A stretch of DNA of 64,000 nucleotides from Actinopolymorpha sp. NPDC004070 (GTDB lineage Bacteria; Actinomycetota; Actinomycetes; Propionibacteriales; Actinopolymorphaceae), in NCBI RefSeq assembly GCF_040610475.1, contig NZ_JBEXMJ010000016.1, forward strand, positions 71,701 through 135,700. Direction: 5' to 3'. Positions 54,638 to 62,661 of this stretch are shown here, one piece after another. Both the position numbers and the translations under genes were made by a program. How positions within the stretch are numbered: the first letter of the stretch is position 1; each line of letters begins with the position of its first letter. The notes beneath the pieces were generated by a model, which searched no databases, was not told the origin of the DNA, and saw only the letters and a program-made list of their open reading frames with translations.

Positions 54638-55393
54638 ATGTTGTTGTTGCACGGAGTGGTCCCGGCCGGCCGGGAGATCGACGAGCAGGGTGAGCTCGCG
54701 GACGAGGAGTACCAGCTCGTCGAGGACGGCGACCTGGCGGTCCTGGCCCGTGAGGTCGCCGGCGAGGACGAGCTGACCGAGGACGACGCGGTGAAGTTCC
54801 TCGACGCTCTGGTGGAGCTGGTGCGCGGCGGACCCGTCCTGCCGCTCCGCTTCGGAACGGTCGCGCCCGACGTGGACGCGGTGCGCTCGGAGGTGCTCGC
54901 GCCCGCGGCGGAGGAGTTCGCCCGGGCCCTGGAGGCGACGGCCGACCTGGTGGAGCTCCGGCTCACGTTCACCCTCACCGACGCGGCCGTCCAGCGGCTG
55001 TTCAGTGAGGACCCCGAGCTGCGCGCGGCGGTCGGCCGCGGCGGCCCGGGCAGTGAGATGTCGGAACGCATCGAGGTCGGGCAGATGGTCGCCCAGCGGC
55101 TCACCGAGCAGCGAGCTCAGCTCGTCGCCGCCTGGGTCGGGAGGCTGGGCGAACTCACCGAGGACTCGAAGTCGATCAGTTCGTCGGAGGAGGGCTGGGA
55201 GCAGGTGGCCCTCCTCGTTCGCCGGGAGCGGCTGGACGAGCTGGACGAGGCGGTCAGGACGCTCACCACCGAAGTGGACGGGCTGGCCGAGCTCGAGTAC
55301 GTCGGACCGCTGCCGCTCTACAGCTTCGACGCGATCGGTCTGGCCGGCGCGTCGACCACAGCGCAGGCTCAGCAGTCCCGCTGGGGCTGGTGA
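54638..55393 (+). CDS. gvpF: Gas vesicle protein GvpF (GvpF/GvpL family)
   Basis: The 251-residue protein is the second GvpF/L-family member: LLLHGVVPAG start, DGDLAVLAREVAG (~30-42), GGPVLPLRFGTVAPD (~65-79), and PLPLYSFDAIG near the end. GvpF contacts GvpA during shell formation. It directly follows gvpA2 (1 bp gap), the A-F order of actinomycete clusters. No gvpG gene follows: only 83 bp lie before the GvpY-like gene. Confidence 0.9.
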   Translation: MLLLHGVVPAGREIDEQGELADEEYQLVEDGDLAVLAREVAGEDELTEDDAVKFLDALVELVRGGPVLPLRFGTVAPDVDAVRSEVLAPAAEEFARALEATADLVELRLTFTLTDAAVQRLFSEDPELRAAVGRGGPGSEMSERIEVGQMVAQRLTEQRAQLVAAWVGRLGELTEDSKSISSSEEGWEQVALLVRRERLDELDEAVRTLTTEVDGLAELEYVGPLPLYSFDAIGLAGASTTAQAQQSRWGW

Positions 55394-55476
55394 GACTCAA
55401 ACGGTCGGAAGGCCTTCGCCGCGGGTGACTGCGGTGACGAGGCCGGGTCTTTCGCCGTCATCGAGAGGAGAACACC

Positions 55477-56193
55477 GTGGATGACAGGACCAAGATCGCT
55501 GTCGCGGTCGCCGGGGGATACCTCCTCGGACGTACGAAGAAGGGCAAGGCAGCGCTGAGCCTGGCTTTGTGGCTCGCGGGCAAGGAACTCGGCCTCCAGC
55601 CGCGTGAGCTCGTCCGTGAGGGCGTGCTCAAGCTTGCGAGCACCCCGCAGATCACCCAGCTCGGCGACCAGCTGCGCGGCCCGGTCGCCGAGGCCGGCCG
55701 CAAGGCGGCGCTGGCGACGCTGGAGTCGCAGCTGACCCGGCTGTCCGACGGCCTGCAGTCCCGCACGAGTTCCCTGACGGACAAGTCCTCCAAGCTCAAG
55801 GACAAGGCCGGCGAGGCCACCGAGGGCGCCGACGACGAACTCGACGACGACTACGACGACGAGTACGACGACGAGGCGGACGACCGCGCCGACGACCAGG
55901 GCGACGAGGACGAGCCCGAGGAAGCCGAGGCCGGCGACGACGAGCCCACGGACGAGGCGGACGACGAGGACGCTGACGACACCGAGGACTCCGAGCAGCC
56001 CGCTGCCGAGCGCAAGGAGCGCCCCCGCCGTCGCCCCCGGGAAAGCCGTGGGGACGACTCCTCGCAGGAGAAGCCGCGCCGTAGGCGCCCGAGTTCGGAC
56101 GCGCCCCGCCGGGCCGCGAGCAGCAGGACCCGTTCGTCGGGCTCCCGCCGTCAGGGCTCCGGCTCCGGCCGGCAGTCTCGGTCGCGGGGCTGA
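55477..56193 (+). CDS. GvpY-like gas vesicle cluster protein, copy 2
   Basis: The 238-residue protein shares the head of the 942-residue copy 1 (DDRTKIAVAVAGGYLLGRTKKGKAA and LATLESQLTRLSD). It then has a short acidic stretch (~125-185) and a basic R/S tail (~190-238). It is thus a compact version with the same acidic-then-basic order but no Lys/Ala repeat. Start GTG 55477 has GAGAGGAG upstream. Family function is unknown. Its presence with GvpF upstream and GvpZ-like downstream follows the usual F-(G)-Y-Z order. Confidence 0.82.
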   Translation: MDDRTKIAVAVAGGYLLGRTKKGKAALSLALWLAGKELGLQPRELVREGVLKLASTPQITQLGDQLRGPVAEAGRKAALATLESQLTRLSDGLQSRTSSLTDKSSKLKDKAGEATEGADDELDDDYDDEYDDEADDRADDQGDEDEPEEAEAGDDEPTDEADDEDADDTEDSEQPAAERKERPRRRPRESRGDDSSQEKPRRRRPSSDAPRRAASSRTRSSGSRRQGSGSGRQSRSRG

Positions 56194-56207
56194 GAAAGGA
56201 GAGCGGG

Positions 56208-57392
56208 GTGGCTTCCGAGAAGAGCTCCCTCCTGGGGGACGTAGGCAAGGCTTTGATGAAGAGTCCTGCCGTCGAACGCCTTGCCGACGAGGCGAAGGAG
56301 TATGCCGCCGCCCGCGGGTCGGAGCTTGTCGACAAGGTCGGCGGCAAGCTCGGTGGGTTGACCGAGAAGCTCGAGGATCAGGCCGGGAACCCCACCGCGA
56401 TGACGGCGGGGGTCAAGGCGCTGCTCGAGGGCAAGTCGCCGTTGCGGGCCGGGATGAGCGCGCTCGGCCAGGGCCTGAAGAACAAGGTCAAGGGCCTGTT
56501 CGGCGGTGGTCGATCCGGACCCAAGCTGATCAACATCATCGAGGACATCGAGATCGGTGCTCCGGTCTCGGTGGTGTACGACCAGTGGTCGCAGTTCCAG
56601 GAGTTCGGCTCGTTCATGAAGGGCGTCGAGGGCGTCGACGCCAAGGATGAGGTGGAGAGCAACTGGCGCGGCAAGGTCTGGTGGTCCAAGCGGAGCTGGA
56701 GTGCCCGGGTCACCGAGCAGATTCCGGACCGCAAGATCGCCTGGACGACCGAAGGTGCGAAGGGCACGACCAAGGGAGTCGTGACCTTCCACCCGCTGGC
56801 CGACGACCTGACGATGCTCCTGCTCGTCATGGAGTACTACCCCAAGGGGCTGTTCGAGAAGACGGCGAACATCTGGCGGGCGTTCGGCCGCCGGGTCCGC
56901 CTGGACCTCAAGCACTTCCGCCGGTTCGTGACGATCCAGGGCGAGGCCTCCGGGTCGTGGCGTGGTGAGATCCGCGACGGCGAAGTGGTCCGTGAGCCCG
57001 ACGAGGATGACGACTACCGTCGCGAGGACGATTACGCCACGCGGGACAGGCAGTGGTTGGACGAACGTCGGGACGACGAGGACGAGGACGAGGACGACGC
57101 GGACGAAGCCCGCGACGACGAGGACTCCGACGACTTCGACGAAGAGGGCGAAGACGGGTTCGACGACGAACTCGACGACGAGGACGCCGAAGACGATCCG
57201 GACGATGAGCCGGACGACGACGGCGCGTACGACGAGGACGACGAGGACGGGTTCGACGATGAGTCGGACGGGGAGTCGGACGACGAGCCGGACGATGAGT
57301 CGGACGATGAGTCGGACGACACCTCGGCAGGCAACGGCAACGGCCGTGGACCTGCCCGTCGCCGCCGGCGCCGTGCAGAAGCCGTTCGCTGA
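56208..57392 (+). CDS. GvpZ-like SRPBCC-domain gas vesicle cluster protein, copy 2
   Basis: The 394-residue protein (GTG start, GAAAGGAG upstream) has an N-terminal helical segment (SSLLGDVGKALMKSPAVERL), the SRPBCC/START-like domain (residues ~104-243), and a D/E-rich tail (~285-378) ending in a short RRRRRR-like basic tip. The SRPBCC part is nearly identical to copy 1, and the DNA is also very close (56580-57010 against 49440-49870). The last gene of the second gas vesicle operon; a long hairpin follows. Confidence 0.87.
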   Translation: MASEKSSLLGDVGKALMKSPAVERLADEAKEYAAARGSELVDKVGGKLGGLTEKLEDQAGNPTAMTAGVKALLEGKSPLRAGMSALGQGLKNKVKGLFGGGRSGPKLINIIEDIEIGAPVSVVYDQWSQFQEFGSFMKGVEGVDAKDEVESNWRGKVWWSKRSWSARVTEQIPDRKIAWTTEGAKGTTKGVVTFHPLADDLTMLLLVMEYYPKGLFEKTANIWRAFGRRVRLDLKHFRRFVTIQGEASGSWRGEIRDGEVVREPDEDDDYRREDDYATRDRQWLDERRDDEDEDEDDADEARDDEDSDDFDEEGEDGFDDELDDEDAEDDPDDEPDDDGAYDEDDEDGFDDESDGESDDEPDDESDDESDDTSAGNGNGRGPARRRRRRAEAVR

Positions 57393-57456
57393 ACGACCCC
57401 ACCGGGCGGACACGCCGACGGAGTCCACGCGTACTCCCGGCTGTCACTCCTAACCA

Positions 57457-57508
57457 CACAGGGCGCTCGTGAAGCGCCGGCCTCGGCCGGCCTTCCGGGC
57501 GCCCTGTG
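57457..57508. terminator. Hairpin terminator after gvpZ2
   Basis: CACAGGGCGC (57457-57466) pairs with GCGCCCTGTG (57499-57508), and the loop contains a further GGCCGGCC-type hairpin. It ends the gas vesicle operon. Confidence 0.65.
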
Positions 57509-57521
57509 CTGTGCGCGACCT

Positions 57522-57818
57522 GTGAGGCTGACGCACGACACTGCCCGGGGGTGCGCGACCACGCGAGCCGAAGTCACCCTCACCCCTGCCGCGATCATCG
57601 GCGCGAGGGTGGCCGGGTTGATGCCGGGGACGACCAGCAGGTTGCTCGGCCTGGTCCGGCCGCTGCTGCCCGGCCCGCCCGCCGATCCGGCGCTGGCGGG
57701 CATCGAGCCCGGCCACCGGGCGCACGAGCGGACGAACTCCCGGGTGCTCCGGAGCCTCACCACGATGGGGCGGTCGGCCGCCCGCAGGTTCAACCAGCGG
57801 CGCGCGACGAGTACGTAG
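57522..57818 (+). pseudogene. C-terminal remnant of a short-chain dehydrogenase
   Basis: The plus-strand frame ends with TRAEVTLTPAAIIGARVAG, then PGTTSRLLGLVRPLLPG and SAARRFNQ before the stop at 57818. This resembles the C-terminal tail of actinobacterial SDRs, where a RAEVTVAP-type strand precedes a basic end. The catalytic part is missing and no start is apparent. The 3' end overlaps the HAD gene. I read it as a fragment left by deletion. Confidence 0.5.
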
Positions 57819-58566
57819 GGTCTGTTCTGACCGGGGCCGGAAGGAAGGCCCGAACCTCGGCGAGGGTGCGTACGTGCTCGTGGTCGCCGGGGTCGTCGCA
57901 GTCGCCGTACGGGTCGTAGTGCACGGCCAGGATGTCCGCGGCCTGGGCGCCGCGGACGTCCGCCGGCACCGTGTCGCCGACGTGAACGGCCCGCTCGCAG
58001 GGGACGCCGACCGCATCCAGCGCGGCCCGGAAGAAGCGCGGGTCGGGCTTGTCGTAGCCGACGATCGCGCTGTCCAGCACCGCGTCCACGGTGACGCCCG
58101 GGCCCTCGCCCTCCTGGCACATCGCGGCCTCGCGCAGCATCCGGGCGATCCGCCCGTCCGCCTGCGACACGATCGCCACGCGCACACCTTCGGCCGTGAA
58201 CTCCGCGAGTGCCGCCTTGGAGGCGGCGTCGGGCGCGTGCCACATGTTCCGCGTACGGGAGACCGCGCGATAGTCCTCGACGGCCTCGGGTAGCCGCTCT
58301 GCCGGTACGCCCGCGAACCTTGGCAGCAGTTCGTAGTAGTCGCGCAGTTGGCCCCGGGCGGGGAACGCGGCGTTGTGGGCGGCGTAGTGCGCCCGCAGGA
58401 ACTCCTCCTCGGTGGCGACACCGCCGTGCCGGGCGACCACCGGGGTCAGCAGAGCGGCGTTGGGCAGCAGGAGCACTCCGCCCACGTCGACGAGCAGGGC
58501 GGTGGCGGCGGTGGACGGGGACGTGGACGGCGGGCCGAACTCGGCTGACGACACCAGATCCTCCAT
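57790..58566 (-). CDS. HAD-superfamily hydrolase (HAD-IA, phosphatase-like)
   Basis: The 258-residue protein has the HAD motifs: LLVDVGGVL (nucleophile Asp near residue 27; the second Asp is Gly, a common HAD-IA variant), IVSQADG (motif II Ser, ~131), GYDKPDPR (motif III Lys, ~170) and VHVGDTVPAD (motif IV Asp, ~196). The helical cap lies at residues ~35-110. It probably dephosphorylates a small metabolite. ATG 58566 begins 114 bp from the divergent RpiR regulator gene. Confidence 0.88.
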   Translation of the reverse strand: MEDLVSSAEFGPPSTSPSTAATALLVDVGGVLLLPNAALLTPVVARHGGVATEEEFLRAHYAAHNAAFPARGQLRDYYELLPRFAGVPAERLPEAVEDYRAVSRTRNMWHAPDAASKAALAEFTAEGVRVAIVSQADGRIARMLREAAMCQEGEGPGVTVDAVLDSAIVGYDKPDPRFFRAALDAVGVPCERAVHVGDTVPADVRGAQAADILAVHYDPYGDCDDPGDHEHVRTLAEVRAFLPAPVRTDPTYSSRAAG

Positions 58567-58642
58567 AGCTGGGTACGTGGCTGGGCTCGTGGCTGTTGCC
58601 GGAGACGGCCACTGCGCGGCGCTGACCGCGCTCTGGAAATGA

Positions 58643-58671
58643 TTGACGCCTCAGAGTACGCGATGTAAATA
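58643..58671 (+). promoter_or_regulatory. Promoter giving a leaderless RpiR-type transcript
   Basis: TTGACG (58643-58648) and TAAATA (58666-58671) are 17 bp apart. The -10 ends 8 bp before the ATG at 58680, so transcription would begin at or next to the start codon. No ribosome binding site precedes the gene, which fits a leaderless mRNA. TGTAAATATTG is strikingly AT-rich and could also bind a repressor. Confidence 0.6.
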
Positions 58672-58679
58672 TTGCCCGC

Positions 58680-59636
58680 ATGGGCTCGGCGGGGGCGAAG
58701 CGCGCGAACGTCGACGCCACGCTGCTGGAGCGGATCGCGTCGATCCGCGACACGCTCACCCCTGCTGCCCGCCGGATCGGCGACGTCATCGGCGAGGACG
58801 CGGCCCTGGTCGCCCGGATCGGGATCGAGGAACTCGCCGAACGCACCGGCACCTCCACCGCCAGCGTCAACCGCTTCTGCCGGATGCTCGGTCTCGCCGG
58901 CTACACCGAACTCAGACTGGTGCTCGCGGGCGAAGCCGGTCGGGGTGGCGTTGCCGGGCCCGGTGACCCGGACGCGGACCCGAGCGGTGACATCCCGGCC
59001 GACGCCGATGCCGGCGCGACAGTGGCCCTGCTCGCGTCGTCGACGGTGCACGCGATCAGGCGTACGGCAGAACTGCTCGACACCGCCGACCTCGACCGGC
59101 TGGCCGGCGCCGTGGCCGAGGCCGGACAGGTGCAGGTCTTCGCGTTCGGGGGAAGCGCGGACGTCGCGCACTACCTCGCCGCCCAGCTCACCGGCATCGG
59201 CGTTCCGACGCTCACCTCCGCCGACGTCCACACCGCCGCCGCGTACGCCGTGACGTTGGGACCGAACGACGTGGCGATCGCGATCAGCCACTCGGGCCGG
59301 GCCGTGCAGGCGATCGAACTCCTCGACCTGGCTCGTTCTCGCGGCGCGACCACGGCCGCCGTCACCAGCAGTGCCGCGTCCCCGCTGGCCGCCGGCGCCG
59401 ACGTCACGCTGGCCACCACCGCCCGTACGGCGACCTACCGCTACCGCGGCACCGCCGGTCGGCACGCGCAGCTGTTCGTCACCGACGCGCTGTACGTGCG
59501 GGTGGCGCAGCGGCGGGCCGAGTCTGCCCGGCACCTGCTCGACCTGGCCGGTGCCGCCACCGCGCGCTACCAGGTCGGCCCCGAACGCACCGAACGCAGC
59601 AAACGCAGCACCCGCACCTCGAATCCCCACCGCTGA
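58680..59636 (+). CDS. MurR/RpiR-family regulator with SIS domain
   Basis: The 318-residue protein has an N-terminal RpiR helix-turn-helix (residues ~14-80; IEELAERTGTSTASVNRFCRMLG) and a C-terminal SIS sugar-phosphate-binding domain (~130-260; VQVFAFGGSADVAHYLA, then AIAISHSGRAVQAIELLDLA). It senses a phosphosugar and represses or activates sugar genes. A basic disordered tail (ERTERSKRSTRTSN) closes the protein. The adjacent secreted protein gene 12 bp downstream is probably in the same transcript. Confidence 0.92.
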   Translation: MGSAGAKRANVDATLLERIASIRDTLTPAARRIGDVIGEDAALVARIGIEELAERTGTSTASVNRFCRMLGLAGYTELRLVLAGEAGRGGVAGPGDPDADPSGDIPADADAGATVALLASSTVHAIRRTAELLDTADLDRLAGAVAEAGQVQVFAFGGSADVAHYLAAQLTGIGVPTLTSADVHTAAAYAVTLGPNDVAIAISHSGRAVQAIELLDLARSRGATTAAVTSSAASPLAAGADVTLATTARTATYRYRGTAGRHAQLFVTDALYVRVAQRRAESARHLLDLAGAATARYQVGPERTERSKRSTRTSNPHR

Positions 59637-59648
59637 AGGAGAACGAGC

Positions 59649-60632
59649 ATGCGTGTGACCCGCGGCATCCTTGCCGGAGTGTCCGCCTGTCTGCTGGCCG
59701 CCACCGTCGCCGGGCCTGCCACCGCCGCCACGGAAACCGGCCGCACCCGACCCGCACCCATCATCGTCACCGAACAGGCCAGCGACCGGGTGGTGGTCCT
59801 GGACAGCACCAAGCGCTGGGCCAACCCGAACGCCACCCTGTGGTCGTGGCAACCCGGAGTCGACAGCGACACCGGCGACACCAGCACGTCCTGGGGGCTG
59901 CCCGACGACGCCCGGCTGCGCACGGGCGCCGACGGCCGCCAGTACGTCCTGGTCACCGACTCCTACGGACTGCTCGCCTCCGTGCCCTACCCGGACAAGG
60001 GCCCGGTGGCGTGGTCGGTCGACGTCGGGCGAAGTCCCAACCCGCACGGCATCGAGCTCCTGCCCGACGGCAACATCGCGGTGGCCGCCAGCAACGGCAG
60101 CTGGATCCGCGTCTACACCGCTAGCCAGGGCAGGCATTCGGGCACCTTCGTCGAGGCGGCGCTGCCCGGTGCGCACGAGGTGTGGTGGGACGCGCGGCTG
60201 ACGGTGCTGTGGGCGATCGGCGACCACCTGCTGGTGAAGTACGCCGTGGGCGGTACGCCGGCGGCGCCCACCCTGACCCAGCAGGCGTCGTACACCCTGC
60301 CGACCAACTGGGGCCACGACCTCGGCCCGGTGCCCGGCGACCCCGACCGGCTGTGGCTCACCACGGTCTACGGCGTCCACCAGTTCCAGAAGTCCACGGG
60401 GAAATTCGTCGGCTTCCCCCGTCAACGTGAGCTTTACGCGCTCAACATCAAGAGCGTGGGAACGGATGCGGCCACCGGCACGGTGCTGGAGACGACGCCG
60501 AAGGCCGGCAACCCGTGCAGCTGGTGCACGGATTCGGTGGACCTGTTCGTCGGGGCGGACGGGACGCAGGAGAAGGTCCTTCCCGGCGCCCAGATCTACC
60601 GGGCTCGCTGGTTCGACGAGGAGAGCTCCTGA
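59649..60632 (+). CDS. Secreted protein of beta-propeller-like type (DUF6528-like)
   Basis: The 327-residue protein starts with a Sec signal (RGILAGVSACLLAATVAGPATA, cleavage after ATA, residues ~5-26). The mature part shows repeated short beta motifs: VVVLDSTKRW, YVLVTDSYGLLASVPY, PHGIELLPDGNIAVAASNG, HEVWWDARLTVLWAIGDHLL, a pattern typical of six- or seven-blade propellers. Family assignment to DUF6528 is from memory. It has a Cys pair (CSWC) near 290. It shares an operon with the RpiR-type regulator and may handle a sugar-derived substrate outside the cell (inference). Confidence 0.75.
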   Translation: MRVTRGILAGVSACLLAATVAGPATAATETGRTRPAPIIVTEQASDRVVVLDSTKRWANPNATLWSWQPGVDSDTGDTSTSWGLPDDARLRTGADGRQYVLVTDSYGLLASVPYPDKGPVAWSVDVGRSPNPHGIELLPDGNIAVAASNGSWIRVYTASQGRHSGTFVEAALPGAHEVWWDARLTVLWAIGDHLLVKYAVGGTPAAPTLTQQASYTLPTNWGHDLGPVPGDPDRLWLTTVYGVHQFQKSTGKFVGFPRQRELYALNIKSVGTDAATGTVLETTPKAGNPCSWCTDSVDLFVGADGTQEKVLPGAQIYRARWFDEESS

Positions 60633-60639
60633 TCCGGAG

Positions 60640-60850
60640 AGCGAGGCGCGGATCGTAGCTGGGGCAGGAGTAGCCGTACGGCGCGCGCAGGCGGTACGGC
60701 TCCTCCAGGCACTTCGTCTCCTCGCCAGGAGCGCCAGGTCGAGTGCGGCGAGGGCCTCGTCAAGGTGACCTTGCCTGGTCGCCCCGACGATCGGTGCGTG
60801 CACTCCCGGCCGGCCGAGCAGCCACGCCGACCGCTTTCGAAGGCGGGAGG
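60640..60850 (-). pseudogene. Frameshifted C-terminal remnant of an aldo/keto reductase
   Basis: On the minus strand SAWLLGRPGVHAPIVGATRQ is followed by GHLDEALAALDLALL, the standard AKR tail (LARPGVTAPIVGAT, then ALAAxDLxL). Near 60726 the homology jumps one frame to EETKCLEEPYRLRAPYGYSC then PSYDPR. The N-terminal barrel is absent. One missing base explains the frame change. It lies downstream of thrE on the same strand. Confidence 0.6.
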
Positions 60851-60898
60851 CGAGGAGGTGCCCGTGCGCGTACCTATCGGAAACCTATCGGCCCGACG

Positions 60899-62452
60899 CT
60901 AGCTGGACCTGACGGCTCCAACCGAGTCCCGGTGCTCGCTGCGGTCCCGGGGAGCGCCACCGGACCGACGTCCGCGCCGGGAACGCAGGTCGCGGTGCGG
61001 ACGGTGGTCGCGGCGAGGACGGTGCACGAGTACGCGGGCCGGGCCGACCAGCCGCGGTCCGGCGTACCTGCGTTCCGAACGTGACAGGCCCCGGCGCAGC
61101 GGCTGGAGAAGGAACTCGCCGAGGATCGCTCCGGCCGCGAGGGCGAGCGACTCGGTGGCGGCCAGCAGCAGGCCGGAGATCCCGCCGCGGCTGTCGCCCT
61201 GGGTGATCTGCAGCATCGCGGAGTAGATCGTGAGACCGGGCAGCATCGGCACGATCGCCGGCAGCACCACCGCCAGGGCGGGCAGCCGCCGCCGGGACGC
61301 GATCGCCTGCCCGCACATGCCGATGACCACCGCGACCAGCCCGCGAGCCATCGAGGGCGAGGAGAGCACCTCGTCCAGTGCGAGATAGGCGACCCAGCCG
61401 AAGCCACCGAGCAGGAACACCGCCGGCAGCAGCCGCATGGACGCGTACAACCCGACCGCCATCGCGGCGGCGACCACACCCGCGGAGAGGAACCGAGGCG
61501 GCAGCCCCGCCAGGGTGAACGGCGCGGGCGGCGCCACCGTCATCGCCACGCCTACCTGGCGGGCCACGATCAGCGCGGCCGCGACCCCGCCGGTGATGCC
61601 GGCCGCCAACAGCACCACCTCCATCGCCCGGGCGGAGGCCGTCACCATGAACCCCGTCAGCGCGTCCTGCACCGCGCCGAGCAGCGCGATACCGGGCAAC
61701 AGCAGAACCACCCCGCCGGCCACCACCAGGCCGGGCTGCACCGGCGCGCCCATGCCGGTCAGCGCCACGGCGACGGAGGTGACCAGCGCGGCTCCGATGA
61801 AGTTCAGGTAGAAGTCCGGGAGGTTGCGCCGGGCCAGCCGGCGGCCCAGCCGGTCGATGACCACCGTGGTGCAGAAGGTGACCAGGCCGAGCAGCCATCC
61901 GCCGCCGAGCTGAACGGCCACCGCGGCGGCGAGCCCTCCCCAGGCGCCGCTGACCACCCAGCGCGGATAGCGCTTCGGCGCGCGGACGACGGCGTTCAAC
62001 CGAAGGTACGCGGCGTCGGGAGTGAGCGACCCCTCGGTGAGGCCGAGGACCAACTGGTGCAGGGCGACCAGCCGGTTGTGGTCCACCGCGCGTACCCGCA
62101 CGATCCGCAGGTCGGTCAGCGGCGCACCCGAACCCTCCACCGCGACCGAGACGAGCACCTGGGTGTAGGTGACCGAGGCCTCGACGTCCTCCAGCCCCAG
62201 CGCGGTGGCGCTGGCCACGATCGATGCCTCGACGTCGACCGAGCCCGCGCCGCTTCTCAGCAGCAGTTCACCGAGCCGGAGCAGGAAGTCCAGGGCGTGC
62301 CGCAGGTCGCGGTCGTCGACGTGGGTGGCGGTGCGTACGGGGTACGGCGAGTGCCGCGGGCGTTGCGAGACGACAGGCTCGTCCCGGCGTAGTGCGGCTC
62401 CGGCCGCTCGGCGTAGGCGGTTTCGCATCCCGGCGGTGGCGGGGTCGTGCAC
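60899..62452 (-). CDS. Threonine/serine exporter, ThrE family
   Basis: The 517-residue protein has the ThrE layout. An N-terminal cytoplasmic part (residues ~30-165) carries LRLGELLLRSGAGSVDVEAS, DVEASVTYTQVLVSV and the TDLRIVRVRAVDHNRL motif. About ten membrane helices follow (~165-460), and a basic Arg/His-rich cytoplasmic tail closes the protein (~465-517). It exports threonine, serine or related compounds by proton antiport. GTG 62452 has GAGGAAG 8 nt upstream; ATG 62428 is the alternative. A much longer frame extends upstream opposite the DUF222 gene but is not coding. Confidence 0.9.
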   Translation of the reverse strand: MHDPATAGMRNRLRRAAGAALRRDEPVVSQRPRHSPYPVRTATHVDDRDLRHALDFLLRLGELLLRSGAGSVDVEASIVASATALGLEDVEASVTYTQVLVSVAVEGSGAPLTDLRIVRVRAVDHNRLVALHQLVLGLTEGSLTPDAAYLRLNAVVRAPKRYPRWVVSGAWGGLAAAVAVQLGGGWLLGLVTFCTTVVIDRLGRRLARRNLPDFYLNFIGAALVTSVAVALTGMGAPVQPGLVVAGGVVLLLPGIALLGAVQDALTGFMVTASARAMEVVLLAAGITGGVAAALIVARQVGVAMTVAPPAPFTLAGLPPRFLSAGVVAAAMAVGLYASMRLLPAVFLLGGFGWVAYLALDEVLSSPSMARGLVAVVIGMCGQAIASRRRLPALAVVLPAIVPMLPGLTIYSAMLQITQGDSRGGISGLLLAATESLALAAGAILGEFLLQPLRRGLSRSERRYAGPRLVGPARVLVHRPRRDHRPHRDLRSRRGRRSGGAPRDRSEHRDSVGAVRSS

Positions 62453-62645
62453 GGTAGGTCTTCCTCGTCGCGTCGTCTGGCGTGCCAACCGCACTACGGT
62501 ACGAGGCGCCTCCTCGCGCCCGAGCGCGAGCCGGTCCACCTCGGCGTGGCAGCTATCGCCGACGATGCTGTCTACCGTCTCCCGCTCCCTGGACATGCGC
62601 CCAAATCCGTTGTGGGAAAGGGTTGTCGGTGGTGGCCGATAGTAT

Positions 62646-62661
62646 TCGATCATGTCTTCGA
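62646..62661. promoter_or_regulatory. SOS-box-like palindrome over the start codon of DUF222/HNH copy 3
   Basis: TCGATC-ATGT-CTTCGA matches 10 of 12 positions of TCGAAC-N4-GTTCGA. The ATG at 62652 begins the spacer. This is the same geometry as at copies 1 and 2. Confidence 0.5.
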
